A DNA stretch of 33,288 nt. Source: CAZFDE01 sp964517795. Its GTDB lineage: Bacteria; Planctomycetota; Phycisphaerae; Sedimentisphaerales; Anaerobacaceae. Position 1 is the stretch's first letter, and each line of letters opens with the position of its first letter. Under the pieces are notes generated by a model. It did no database searches. It was not told the DNA's origin and saw only the letters and a program-made list of their open reading frames with translations. The stretch lies in the NCBI GenBank assembly GCA_964517795.1, contig CAZFDE010000026.1:1-33288 (forward strand). The letters are read 5' to 3'. The translations under genes and the position numbers were made by a program. This document shows, piece after piece, positions 15,468 to 24,308 of the stretch.

Positions 15468-16115
15468 TTAGTGTTGTCCCAGTGCACTGCAAATCGTCAC
15501 ATAACTGCCATTGGCCCCGGGGACGGATCCCTTGACGATCAATACGTTTTTCTGATCGTCGATCCGGATCAATTGATGGTTTTTAGTGGTTACCCGTTCG
15601 TGCCCCATTCGACCGGACATCCGCTTGCCTTTTTTCAAATTCGCGCCATGGCCCAGATCGCTGGCATAACTGGCGATCGATCCGGGAGCCCGGTGTTTGC
15701 GTTCGGTCCCGTGGCTGGCGGGAAAGCCCTTAAAGCCATGCCGCTTCATCGTACCGGCATAGCCCTTGCCTTTACTGGTGCCGGTCACATCCACATAATT
15801 CGTTTCGGAAAAAACAGAAACCGTCAATGTCTCTCCTAACTGACATGACGGTTCTTCGTCGTCCGACAAACGCATTTCGCGTACGATCTTCTTCGGCGCG
15901 GTATTGGCCTTCTGGGCGTGGCCGATCTGCGGTTTTTTACGACAGGATTCTTTGACATCATCGTAGCCCAGACACACCGCGCGATAGCCGTCCACCTCCG
16001 GTGTCTTAATCTGCATCACCGTACAGGGACCGGCCTGGATCACGGTCGCCGGCAACAGTGTCCCGGCTTCGTCATACACCTGTGTCATTCCAATTTTTTT
16101 TCCGAGCAGCATCAT
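15468..16115 (-). CDS. rplC: 50S ribosomal protein L3
   Basis: 215 aa. MMLLGKKIGMTQVYDEAGTL start; the C-terminal half has VDVTGTSKGKGYAGTMKRHG (about 108-127), the extended loop FPASHGTERKHRAPGSIASY, and GRMGHERVTTKNHQLIRID. L3 is one of the first proteins to bind 23S rRNA and its loop reaches the peptidyl-transferase centre. AGGAG lies about 11 nt before the first of two tandem ATGs. It is 44 nt after rpsJ. Confidence 0.97.
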   Translation of the reverse strand: MMLLGKKIGMTQVYDEAGTLLPATVIQAGPCTVMQIKTPEVDGYRAVCLGYDDVKESCRKKPQIGHAQKANTAPKKIVREMRLSDDEEPSCQLGETLTVSVFSETNYVDVTGTSKGKGYAGTMKRHGFKGFPASHGTERKHRAPGSIASYASDLGHGANLKKGKRMSGRMGHERVTTKNHQLIRIDDQKNVLIVKGSVPGANGSYVTICSALGQH

Positions 16116-16159
16116 AAATCCACATACTCCTAAACCTAAAAAAGCCCAAGCAAAACAGA

Positions 16160-16474
16160 TCAGGCTTTAATTCGTACAAACACACCGGCCGGGACGACCA
16201 GACGATTGAGTACTTCAACCGTGCGGGCATTGGCTTCATAAATATCGATCAAACGCTTATGCGTGCGAAGCTCAAACTGTTCCCGGGATTTTTTATCAAT
16301 ATGAGGACTGCGAAGAACGGTGTATCGTTCGATACGGGTCGGCAGGGGAACCGGACCGCTCACACGCGCATTGGTACGCCGCGCATGCTCGACAATCTCT
16401 TTCGCCGAAGAATCCAGCGAACGATGATCATAGGCTTCCATTCGAATCCGTATTCGTTCCGTTTCCGTTGCCAT
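16160..16474 (-). CDS. rpsJ: 30S ribosomal protein S10
   Basis: 104 aa, normal length. RIRIRMEAYDHRSLDSSAKE (about 7-26), GPVPLPTRIERYTVLRSPHI (about 40-59) and KKSREQFELRTHKRLIDI are family hallmarks. S10 is in the 30S head and, as NusE, also links ribosomes and antitermination complexes through NusG, encoded in this window. First gene of the S10-spc-alpha transcript. GAGG lies about 6 nt ahead of the ATG, downstream of a 285-nt leader. Confidence 0.98.
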   Translation of the reverse strand: MATETERIRIRMEAYDHRSLDSSAKEIVEHARRTNARVSGPVPLPTRIERYTVLRSPHIDKKSREQFELRTHKRLIDIYEANARTVEVLNRLVVPAGVFVRIKA

Positions 16475-16766
16475 AACGTCCTCGTTTACACGCTATTTCA
16501 AATTACACAATGACCGCTATCGATCATTTCTATCGTTTTTACTTGGCAGGTAAGGCCCTCATTGCCCGGTTCTGCGTAAACCGGCAACTCGCCTCCCTTA
16601 AAAAGGCACGAGTCTGTGCGTAGCCGTCATTCGCCGACAAACTCGTCTTCAATTACTTCCGTTAACCCAAGTCATCCGTGACAAACATCTTACGAAGATA
16701 TGGCACAGCCCAACTCGTAATCGCACGGCTGTCCGTAGCCGTGCTCGCTACGGCTGAAAAACTAAG
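16475..16766 (-). other. Structured leader of the S10 operon
   Basis: This is most of the only gene-free stretch over 300 bp (16475-16895). Starting about 16760 the RNA would run about 285 nt to the rpsJ ATG. Seen hairpins, in transcript order: CCGTAGC/GCTACGG (16733-16753); GCACGGCT/AGCCGTGC (16723-16744), which shares bases with the first so only one can form; ATCTT/AAGAT (16687-16699); an 8-bp stem with a two-base bulge (16587-16613) whose loop exposes AAGGG; and CCGGTT/AACCGG (16566-16584). It matches no riboswitch I recognise. Ribosomal-protein autoregulation is the natural guess. Confidence 0.6.
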
Positions 16767-16795
16767 AATTTAGCACGATAATCCAACTCTGTCAA
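16767..16795 (-). promoter_or_regulatory. Strong sigma70-type promoter of the S10 operon
   Basis: On the minus strand a perfect -35 TTGACA (16790-16795), a 17-nt spacer and -10 TAAATT (16767-16772). The upstream side, about 16800-16850, is a nearly pure A/T tract that looks like an UP element for the alpha-CTD. Transcription would start near 16760. It would drive rpsJ and the roughly 30 genes after it independently of fusA. Confidence 0.8.
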
Positions 16796-16895
16796 CAAAA
16801 TGAATGAAATATTTTTAAAAAATTTTGATTTTTTTAATTTTTTTTGAATCCGTCTGAAAACCGCCCTTTCGAAGAGATAAACCACCGTTCTCGGG

Positions 16896-18971
16896 CTAAA
16901 ACAGGATATCTCGGGCGATCTGCTCGGGCACTTTTTCGTAGGTAAACGGCTCCATCGTAAATGAGCCGCGGCCGGCGGTAATACTGCGAATTTCGCTGGA
17001 ATAACCAAACATCTCGGAAAGCGGCACTTTTGCATCAATAACCCGCACATGGCCGTGCAACCGGCAATCCATAATCACGCCGCGTTTACCCAGCAAACTG
17101 CTTTGAACTACCCCGAAATTGGCCTCCGGAACAACGACTTGTAACCGCATAACTGGTTCCAGGAGGATCGAATCGGCCTTTTTTAACGCCTTTTCGATAG
17201 CGATCGAGGCCGCCTGTTCAAAAGCGATATCCGATGAATCGACCTGGTGAAACGAGCCGTCAATTAATGTAACCTTAGCTCCGACAACAGGATAGCCCGC
17301 CATTACACCGACGCCCAGTGCATCCATCACACCGTTTTCCACAGCCGGAACATACTCTTTGGGTACAGCGCCGCTGATAATCTTGCTTTCAAATTCATTT
17401 TCCCGTTGCCAGTGGCCGTCATCGGTTTTGAGCGGCTCGATCTCGATGACGACATGGCCGTATTGACCCCGCCCCCCGGTCTGGCGAACAAATTTCCCCT
17501 CTGCCTCGGCCTTGTGAGTCACTGCTTCCTTATAAGCCACACGCGGCTTGCCGACACGGATATTGACCCCTTTTTCCTTGACCAGATTATGTTCGATCAC
17601 CTCCAGGTGCAATTCACCCATACCGCTGATTATGGTCTGACCCGTCTCAGGATCGAGTTTGCAGCCGAATGTCGGATCTTCACGCCTTAACGCGGCCAGC
17701 GCATCGCCGAGCTTGGCCTTATCGGCCGCACTTCGCGGCTCAATAGACATATTGATCACCGTTTCCGGGAATTTAATATTCGGCAGGCACACCGGTTTTT
17801 TGGGATCACAGATCGTATCGCCGGTCAAGGTCTGCTTGAGACCGACAACGGCAACAATATCACCGGCCTGGGCGCTTTCGATGATCTTGCGCTCTTTGGC
17901 GTGCATCTCAAACAAACGCGTGATATTTTCCTTCCGGCTTCGACTGGCATCAAGCACACGCGTGCCGGTCTTCAAGGTCCCCTGATAAATCCGAAGATAA
18001 TTCAGGTCGCCATGAGCATCACTGGTAATTTTGAACACCAGCGCCACCAACGATGCGTTCAGGTCGCACTTAACTGTGACTGATTTTTTTTCGTCATCGG
18101 GCTTATGACCGATAATATCCGGTCTTTCCAACGGAGAGGGCAAATAAGCCGTGACCGCATCCATCAGACGCTGCACGCCAACATACTTCAGGGCCGAACC
18201 GACAAATACCGGATGTACCTTGCCGGCGATCGCGCCTTTACGTACCGCACGTTCGATCTGGGCTTGAGTCACGGGCTGATTATGAACATATAATTCCATT
18301 AATTCCTCGTCGTACTCAGCCGCCAACTCCAGAAGCTGATGCCGCTTTTCTTCAGCTAAAGGCATTAAGTCGTCGGGGATCTCGGTTTCGGTAAAGCTCG
18401 CCCCCAACTCCTCGGTTTTGTAAAAAACCGCTTTCATCTCAACCAGATCGATCAAGCCCCGAAAATCACTTTCCGCACCGATCGGGATCTGCATTTCAAT
18501 CGGATTGGCCAGCAGCTTATCGCGTATTTCATTGACGGTCATCTCGAAATCGGCCCCGACCTTATCCATCTTATTGACAAAACAGATGCACGGCAGACGA
18601 TATTTATGGCCTTGCCGCCATACTGTCTCGCTTTGGGCCTGAACGCCTTCGCTGCCGTCAAATACGGCCACCGCGCCGTCCAGCACGCGCAGCGCCCGTT
18701 CCACCTCCGCAGTAAAATCGATGTGGCCCGGCGTATCGATCAAATTGATCTCAAAATCCTTCCAGGGACATTTCGTCGCGGCCGAGGTGATGGTAATACC
18801 GCGCTGCTGCTCCTCTTCGAGGTAATCCATCACGGCCGTGCCGTCATGGACCTCGCCCATCTTGTAGGTCTTGCCGCTGTAAAACAGGATCCGCTCGGTT
18901 ACCGTGGTTTTGCCGGCGTCAATGTGAGCCATGATCCCGATATTACGAATTTTTTCCAACGATCCGATCAT
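16896..18971 (-). CDS. fusA: Elongation factor G
   Basis: 691 aa from the ATG at 18971 (MIGSLEKIRNIGIMAHIDAG). An in-frame TTG at 19019 would add 16 residues but lies in the terminator hairpin and is unlikely. GTPase motifs: G1 AHIDAGKT (15-22), RGITI switch region (57-61), DTPGH (79-83), NKMD (133-136); then the beta-barrel and translocation domains, including SGMGELHLEVIEHNL and GRGQYGHVVIEIEP. EF-G drives translocation and, with RRF, recycling. Only a weak GGA precedes the start. No terminator was found downstream and no promoter of its own was found upstream. Confidence 0.96.
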   Translation of the reverse strand: MIGSLEKIRNIGIMAHIDAGKTTVTERILFYSGKTYKMGEVHDGTAVMDYLEEEQQRGITITSAATKCPWKDFEINLIDTPGHIDFTAEVERALRVLDGAVAVFDGSEGVQAQSETVWRQGHKYRLPCICFVNKMDKVGADFEMTVNEIRDKLLANPIEMQIPIGAESDFRGLIDLVEMKAVFYKTEELGASFTETEIPDDLMPLAEEKRHQLLELAAEYDEELMELYVHNQPVTQAQIERAVRKGAIAGKVHPVFVGSALKYVGVQRLMDAVTAYLPSPLERPDIIGHKPDDEKKSVTVKCDLNASLVALVFKITSDAHGDLNYLRIYQGTLKTGTRVLDASRSRKENITRLFEMHAKERKIIESAQAGDIVAVVGLKQTLTGDTICDPKKPVCLPNIKFPETVINMSIEPRSAADKAKLGDALAALRREDPTFGCKLDPETGQTIISGMGELHLEVIEHNLVKEKGVNIRVGKPRVAYKEAVTHKAEAEGKFVRQTGGRGQYGHVVIEIEPLKTDDGHWQRENEFESKIISGAVPKEYVPAVENGVMDALGVGVMAGYPVVGAKVTLIDGSFHQVDSSDIAFEQAASIAIEKALKKADSILLEPVMRLQVVVPEANFGVVQSSLLGKRGVIMDCRLHGHVRVIDAKVPLSEMFGYSSEIRSITAGRGSFTMEPFTYEKVPEQIARDILF

Positions 18972-19000
18972 CAATTCAGAGTTTCCAAAAGAATGTATAT

Positions 19001-19048
19001 AAAAAAACTGCCGAGACAATCCACGCTGGTGCCTTCGGCAGCTTTAGT
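19001..19048 (-). terminator. Intrinsic terminator after rpsG
   Basis: Minus-strand hairpin with core arms CTGCCGA (19035-19041) and TCGGCAG (19008-19014), extendable outward through a G:T and A:T pairs to about 11 bp, followed at once by seven T. The 20-nt loop is large. It begins 9 nt after the rpsG stop and ends about 30 nt before the fusA ATG, so it would block or reduce rpoBC-rpsLG readthrough into fusA. Confidence 0.85.
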
Positions 19049-19056
19049 CTATCGTA

Positions 19057-19530
19057 TTACCATGCGAAATGGGCAAATGCCTTGTTCGCTTCAGCCATGC
19101 GGTGGGTATTTTCACGGGTCGTCATCGCCCCGCCCTGCTTATTATAGGCATCCATCAACTCTGCAGCCAGACGCTCGGCCGTCGGACGGCCTTTTTTGCT
19201 GCGCGTCGATTGCAGAATCCAGCGAAACGCCAGAGACTGTTGGCGCTTGGGACGGACCTGCATCGGAACCTGATAACTGGCACCGCCGACCCGACGGCTG
19301 CGCACTTCCAGCATCGGCTTGACATTGTTGACCGCCGTCTCAAAAACCTCCAGCGGCGGAACATCGTTTATTTTCTTTCCGATGATATCCAAAGCATCGT
19401 AAAACACCCGCTGGGCGATACTTTTCTTGCCGTCGTACATCAGGCAGTTGATAAATTTCGCTGCCAGTTTACTGTGATAAACCGCATCCGGTTTCAATTG
19501 CTGTTCTGACGCTGTAAATCGCTTTGCCAT
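19057..19530 (-). CDS. rpsG: 30S ribosomal protein S7
   Basis: 157 aa, normal length. Recognised by SKLAAKFINCLMYDGKKSIA (about 19-38), EVRSRRVGGASYQVPMQVRP (about 75-94), and the C-terminal GGAMTTRENTHRMAEANKAF ending AHFAW. S7 nucleates folding of the 16S 3' domain and in E. coli represses the str operon. It lies 19 nt after rpsL and is followed by an intrinsic terminator rather than running straight into fusA. Confidence 0.98.
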   Translation of the reverse strand: MAKRFTASEQQLKPDAVYHSKLAAKFINCLMYDGKKSIAQRVFYDALDIIGKKINDVPPLEVFETAVNNVKPMLEVRSRRVGGASYQVPMQVRPKRQQSLAFRWILQSTRSKKGRPTAERLAAELMDAYNKQGGAMTTRENTHRMAEANKAFAHFAW

Positions 19531-19549
19531 AAATTACATACCTCATTGA

Positions 19550-19918
19550 CTATGATTTTTTCGCACCGTACTTGCTGCGCCCTTGTTTTCGATTCGCCAC
19601 ACCCGAGCAGTCCAGTACACCGCGAACAATATGATACCGCACACCCGGCAGGTCGCGAACACGACCGCCGCGGATAATCACCGTGCTGTGCTCCTGAAGG
19701 TTATGGTCGATACCCGGGATATAAGCAGTCACTTCCTTGCCGTTGGTCAATCGAACACGCGCGATCTTCCGCAACGCAGAGTTCGGCTTCTTGGGTGTCT
19801 GGGTTCGAACGACCAGGCAGACACCGCGCTTCTGCGGACAGCCGCTGATATCCGAAATACGTTTTCGACCTTTGCCTTTGACTCTCGGTTTTCTGACTAA
19901 CTGATTAATTGTCGGCAT
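19550..19918 (-). CDS. rpsL: 30S ribosomal protein S12 with Arg at the Lys87 site
   Basis: 122 aa from the ATG at 19918 (MPTINQLVRKPR); a TTG 9 nt upstream is less likely. Shine-Dalgarno pairing is poor. S12 monitors codon-anticodon pairing in the decoding centre. TPKKPNSALRK (41-51) keeps the Lys equivalent to E. coli K42. In GGRVRDLPGVRYH the residue before the methylthiolated Asp is R88, where E. coli has K87 (K88 counting Met). K87R gives streptomycin resistance in E. coli, so natural resistance is expected. It starts 28 nt after the rpoC stop, joining the rpoBC and str blocks. Confidence 0.97.
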   Translation of the reverse strand: MPTINQLVRKPRVKGKGRKRISDISGCPQKRGVCLVVRTQTPKKPNSALRKIARVRLTNGKEVTAYIPGIDHNLQEHSTVIIRGGRVRDLPGVRYHIVRGVLDCSGVANRKQGRSKYGAKKS

Positions 19919-19946
19919 AATTTTCAACCATTCACAAAATAACGTT

Positions 19947-22900
19947 TTATTTGATTCCCAAGGCCTCTTTCAACGCCGCTTCGGCATCGACTTCGGCCTG
20001 TTTTTCTTCTTTCAGATCCGCAAATTCCTTCGGCAGCGGCGCTTCGGCCAAATGCTTGACACCGCCTTCCAGATACGGCTTAAAGGCTGTACCCGCCGGA
20101 ATTAAATGACCCAGGATCACATTTTCTTTCAATCCGCAAAGTTCGTCAACTCTACCCGATAATGCTGCCCCTGTCAAGACCTTGGTCGTTTCCTGGAAAC
20201 TGGCGGCCGCAATGAAGCTCTCGGACTGCAGCGAAGCCTTGGTAATCCCCAGCAGCAGAGTCGTCGCGGTCGCGGGTTTGGGCTTGCGGCCTTTGGCCGG
20301 CTCACCGCCCAGCGATTCCACCTTTTCGTTCATCGCTGCCAGCGATTCTTTAGTCACGACTTGGTTCTTTTCGACATCATTCACATCGCCGCAACTGGTG
20401 ATTCTCAAACTGTTGGCTAACCGATCGTTTTCCTGACGGAATACGAACTTGTCAACCACTTCACCGGGCAGGAAATCGCTGTCGCCGACGGTTTCGATCT
20501 CGACTTTGCGAAGCATCTGCGAGCAGATGATCTCAATATGCTTATCATTGATATTCACATTTTGTGAGCGATAGACGTTTTGAATTTCGCCGATCAGGTA
20601 CCGCTGCAGCGCTTCTTCACCCTTAATTTTCAAAATGCCGTGCGGCACTAGCGGCCCGTCGGTAAGGGGATCACCGGCTTCGATGCTATCGCCGGTATGC
20701 ACCAGCAGGTGTCGGTCGCGCGGAACATGGTGTTCTTTCTCCATGCCGCTTTCGCTGCGAACGATAATCGTCATTTTACCTTTGCGTTTGTCGCTGCGAA
20801 GTTCGACTTTTCCGCTGATTTCCGCCATGGCTGCGGGGTCTTTGGGCTTGCGTGCCTCAAACACTTCGGTCACACGCGGAAGACCGCCGGTAATATCCTG
20901 CGTTCCGCCGGTGGCTCGGGGCTGATGCGCCAGAAGCTGGCCCGCCTGAACTTTTTGACCTTCATTCACTTCGATACGGGCGCCGGCCGGCAGATAGTGA
21001 ACATCCAGGATCTTGCCATTGGCATCCTCGATCATGATCTGCGGGTGAGTATCGCCCTTATGTTCGATCACCACAGGTTTGCCGGCCTGACCTTTGAGTT
21101 CTTCCTCGTAGCGGATAGTTTCGCCTTCGATAATATCCACAAATCGGATCAAGCCGCTGACCTCGGCCAAAATCGGGGTTCGGTGCGGGTCCCAGCCGAA
21201 TAACGATTCGCCGCTTTTTACCTTCTTGCCTTCCTCGACAAAGATCATGGCACCATAGGGCACTTTGAAACGGTCCAGCTCGCGCTGTTTTTCGTCCAGG
21301 ATGGCGACTTCACCATTGCGCTTCAAAGCAACGGTGGTTTCTCCGCTTTCCGGATGTTTATATGTGACTGCGTTGATTTCACGATATTCGATCACGCCGT
21401 CTGACGTCGCTTTTTGTTCGCGTTCGAGGATCGCCCGTTCGGCCACACCGCCGGTATGGAATGTCCGTAAAGTCAACTGCGTACCCGGCTCACCAATCGA
21501 TTGGGCCGCAATGATACCAACGGCACTGCCCTGCTCGACCAGTTTGCCGACACCCATATCCCATCCGTAACACTTGGCACAGATGCCCAATGGGCTGTCA
21601 CAGGTCAGTGGGCTGCGAATACGGATTGCATCCAGACCCAACGCCTCGATCTTCTCAGCGATTTCCGGTGTGATGACCTCATTTTCGTGAACGATCATTT
21701 CATCGGTAATCGGATTTCGAATATTATCCCGGGCCGTTCGACCGATGACCAATTCGGATAACGGGATATCGACCTGATCGCCGCGAGTAATGATGCTTTT
21801 GGTAATCCCCTGAAGGGTACCGCAATCGTGCTCGGTCACAATCACATTCTGAGCCACATCGATCAGCTTACGGGTCAGATACCCCGAGTTCGCTGTTTTC
21901 AATGCTGTATCAGCCAGTCCTTTACGAGCGCCGTGGGTCGAACTGAAATATTCCAGAACCGTCAGACCTTCGCGGAAATTCGACTTAATCGGCGTTTCGA
22001 TAATTTCGCCGCTGGGTTTGGCCATCAAGGCACGCATCCCGGCAAGCTGCTGGATCTGATCCACACTGCCGCGGGCACCCGAATCACTCATCAGGTAGAT
22101 CGGATTAAGATACGGTGTTCCGTCCTCTTTGGTATCCTGGCGAAGCCCTTTCATCATCTCGTTGGTTACTTCGACACGGGCATGGGTCCAGGTGTCGATC
22201 ACCTGGTTATACCGTTCGCCCTCGGTCAGGACACCGGCATCATAATTTCGCTGGATCTTGAGCACGCGCTTTTCCGCATCCTCAACAATATCCTGTTTCT
22301 TCGGCGGAATTTTCAAGTCGGTAATACCGAAACTCAATCCTGCCAAGGTGGCATGGCGGAAACCAATCTCCTTGATCTTATCGAGCAGATCGACCGTCTC
22401 GGCACTGCCGGCGATTCGATTACAGTCACTGATCACGCGCCCGAGCATTTTTTGCCCCATCGTCACATTGTAAAACGGCATGGACGGCGGCAAAATATCA
22501 TTGAAGATGCAGCGACCCACCGTCGTATTGACGATATAAGCTTTATTCGGATCCCCTTCGACCTTTTCGTTTCGGTCTTCATCGATATACCCCTTGCCTC
22601 GGGGCATCCGCACTTTAATATCCACATGCAGCCCCACTTTGCCCATATCATATGCCAGGATTGCTTCATTGGTATCTTTGAAGATCATCCCCTGGCCGAT
22701 GCTTTCCGGATTTCGACAAGTCAGATAATAGTTGCCCATCACCATATCCTGGCTCGGGCTGACCATCGGTGAGCCGTTAGCCGGGGAGAAAATATTGCTC
22801 AGCGGCATCATTAATGCATGGGCTTCCGCCTGGGCTTCGACACTCAGCGGCAGATGCACCGCCATCTGGTCACCGTCAAAGTCGGCGTTAAAACCTTTAC

Positions 22901-24245
22901 AGACCAACGGGTGAAGCATGATCGCATTGCCTTCGACCAGGATCGGCTCGAAAGCCTGAATGCCCATACGGTGCAGGGTCGGTGCACGGTTCAATAGCAC
23001 CGGATGCTGATGGATGACCTCTTCAAGAATATCCCATACCTGCTCGTCCCGCCGCTCGATCATGCGCTTGGCACTTTTGATCGTGTCGGCCAGACCGTGG
23101 TCTTTGAGTTTGCGAATAATAAATGGCTGATACAGTTCCATTGCGATCTTTTTGGGCAAACCGCACTGGTAAATCTTCAATCGCGGGCCGACCACAATCA
23201 CTGACCGCGCCGAATAATCCACACGCTTACCAAGCAGGTTCTCGCGGAAGCGGCCCTGCTTGCCTTTAATCATGTCCGTTAAGCTCTTGAGCGGGCGGTT
23301 GTTGCTGCCCAGCACCGGGCGACGACAGCGATTGTTATCCAGTAATGCATCGACGGCCTGCTGCAACATTCGCTTTTCATTGCGAACGATGACATCCGGG
23401 GCATTCAGATCAATCAGTTTTTTCAATCGGCTGTTCCGATTGATAATGCGACGCAGCAGATCGTTCAGATCGCTGGTAGCAAAATTCCCGCTTTCCAGCA
23501 GCACCAGCGGCCGCAAATCCGGCGGGATCACCGGCAACACTTCCATGATCATCCATTCCGGTTTATTCACGCTGCTCTTGAGGGCATTGACCGTCTTGAG
23601 CCGTTTGGTCAAGTCTTTGATTTTTTGTTTGCTGTTGGTCTTGGTGATCGCCTCTCGCAATTCGACACTTAATGCTTCCATATCCAACTGCTGCAGCAGT
23701 GAACGAATCGCTTCGGCACCCATTTGAGCCTTAAAGCTGCTGCCGTACTTATCCACGGCGTTGCGAAACTCTTCTTCGGAGAGCAACTGGCCGATTTTCA
23801 AGGGACTTTCGCCGGCGTCAGTGACCAGGTAATCCTGAAAATAGATCACCTTTTCAAGATCACTGCCCTTCATATTCAGCAATGTCCCCAGATGATTGGG
23901 AATGGCCTTGAAAAACCAGATGTGAATGACCGGAGCGGCCAGGTTAATATGGCCCATCCGTTTTCGACGGACACGACTGTGGGTTACCTTAACCCCACAG
24001 CGATCACAAATGATCCCTTTGAATTTGGTTCCCTTGTACTTGCCGCACGAGCATTCCCAGTCGCGTTCCGGACCGAAAATACGTTCACAGAACAAGCCGT
24101 CTTTTTCGGGCCGATAGGTTCGGTAATTGATTGTTTCGGGCTTTCGGATCTCACCGAAAGACCAGCTGCGAATATCGTTCGGACTGGCAAGGCAGATCTT
24201 CACGGAACCATAATCGTTGATCCGATCGTAAATATTACTGATCAT
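19947..24245 (-). CDS. rpoC: RNA polymerase beta-prime subunit
   Basis: 1432 aa, complete. The N-terminal zinc site has C65, C67, C80 and C83 (CSCGKYKG and CDRCGV). The catalytic Mg motif NADFDGDQMAVH spans 453-464. The second zinc site is in the CDCGTLQG and CDSPLGICAKCYGWD region. GEPGTQLTLRTFHTGG marks the trigger-loop region. The enzyme carries the active site of transcription. An AAGGGG Shine-Dalgarno lies 8-9 nt before the ATG, in a 63-nt gap after rpoB. Downstream it runs into rpsL after 28 nt. Confidence 0.99.
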   Translation of the reverse strand: MISNIYDRINDYGSVKICLASPNDIRSWSFGEIRKPETINYRTYRPEKDGLFCERIFGPERDWECSCGKYKGTKFKGIICDRCGVKVTHSRVRRKRMGHINLAAPVIHIWFFKAIPNHLGTLLNMKGSDLEKVIYFQDYLVTDAGESPLKIGQLLSEEEFRNAVDKYGSSFKAQMGAEAIRSLLQQLDMEALSVELREAITKTNSKQKIKDLTKRLKTVNALKSSVNKPEWMIMEVLPVIPPDLRPLVLLESGNFATSDLNDLLRRIINRNSRLKKLIDLNAPDVIVRNEKRMLQQAVDALLDNNRCRRPVLGSNNRPLKSLTDMIKGKQGRFRENLLGKRVDYSARSVIVVGPRLKIYQCGLPKKIAMELYQPFIIRKLKDHGLADTIKSAKRMIERRDEQVWDILEEVIHQHPVLLNRAPTLHRMGIQAFEPILVEGNAIMLHPLVCKGFNADFDGDQMAVHLPLSVEAQAEAHALMMPLSNIFSPANGSPMVSPSQDMVMGNYYLTCRNPESIGQGMIFKDTNEAILAYDMGKVGLHVDIKVRMPRGKGYIDEDRNEKVEGDPNKAYIVNTTVGRCIFNDILPPSMPFYNVTMGQKMLGRVISDCNRIAGSAETVDLLDKIKEIGFRHATLAGLSFGITDLKIPPKKQDIVEDAEKRVLKIQRNYDAGVLTEGERYNQVIDTWTHARVEVTNEMMKGLRQDTKEDGTPYLNPIYLMSDSGARGSVDQIQQLAGMRALMAKPSGEIIETPIKSNFREGLTVLEYFSSTHGARKGLADTALKTANSGYLTRKLIDVAQNVIVTEHDCGTLQGITKSIITRGDQVDIPLSELVIGRTARDNIRNPITDEMIVHENEVITPEIAEKIEALGLDAIRIRSPLTCDSPLGICAKCYGWDMGVGKLVEQGSAVGIIAAQSIGEPGTQLTLRTFHTGGVAERAILEREQKATSDGVIEYREINAVTYKHPESGETTVALKRNGEVAILDEKQRELDRFKVPYGAMIFVEEGKKVKSGESLFGWDPHRTPILAEVSGLIRFVDIIEGETIRYEEELKGQAGKPVVIEHKGDTHPQIMIEDANGKILDVHYLPAGARIEVNEGQKVQAGQLLAHQPRATGGTQDITGGLPRVTEVFEARKPKDPAAMAEISGKVELRSDKRKGKMTIIVRSESGMEKEHHVPRDRHLLVHTGDSIEAGDPLTDGPLVPHGILKIKGEEALQRYLIGEIQNVYRSQNVNINDKHIEIICSQMLRKVEIETVGDSDFLPGEVVDKFVFRQENDRLANSLRITSCGDVNDVEKNQVVTKESLAAMNEKVESLGGEPAKGRKPKPATATTLLLGITKASLQSESFIAAASFQETTKVLTGAALSGRVDELCGLKENVILGHLIPAGTAFKPYLEGGVKHLAEAPLPKEFADLKEEKQAEVDAEAALKEALGIK

Positions 24246-24308
24246 TGAATAACCCCTTATTTATTTCTGCTATCGTCGCCATTTGTGCCCCGATCAGGCA
24301 TTCGTTCG

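Noticed and set aside
16539..16562. Seven-codon ATG mini-ORF (MRALPAK) in the S10 leader
   Set aside because: No Shine-Dalgarno ahead of it, and part of it lies beside a stable stem; I cannot separate it from chance.
16854..16895. Possible terminator after fusA
   Set aside because: A/T-rich tract is present but no convincing inverted repeat precedes it; it is better explained as the UP region of the rpsJ promoter.
18972..19019. TTG-initiated N-terminal extension of EF-G
   Set aside because: Lies in the 3' arm and T run of the rpsG terminator and adds residues not seen in EF-G; the ATG at 18971 fits the family.
21828..22772. Plus-strand open frame of 314 codons opposite rpoC
   Set aside because: Antisense to conserved rpoC; residues are His/Arg/Ile-rich as expected of a shadow frame.
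24246..24308. Fourteen-codon ORF in the rpoB-rpoC gap
   Set aside because: No recognisable feature and a length expected by chance; the gap holds the rpoC AAGGGG site only.
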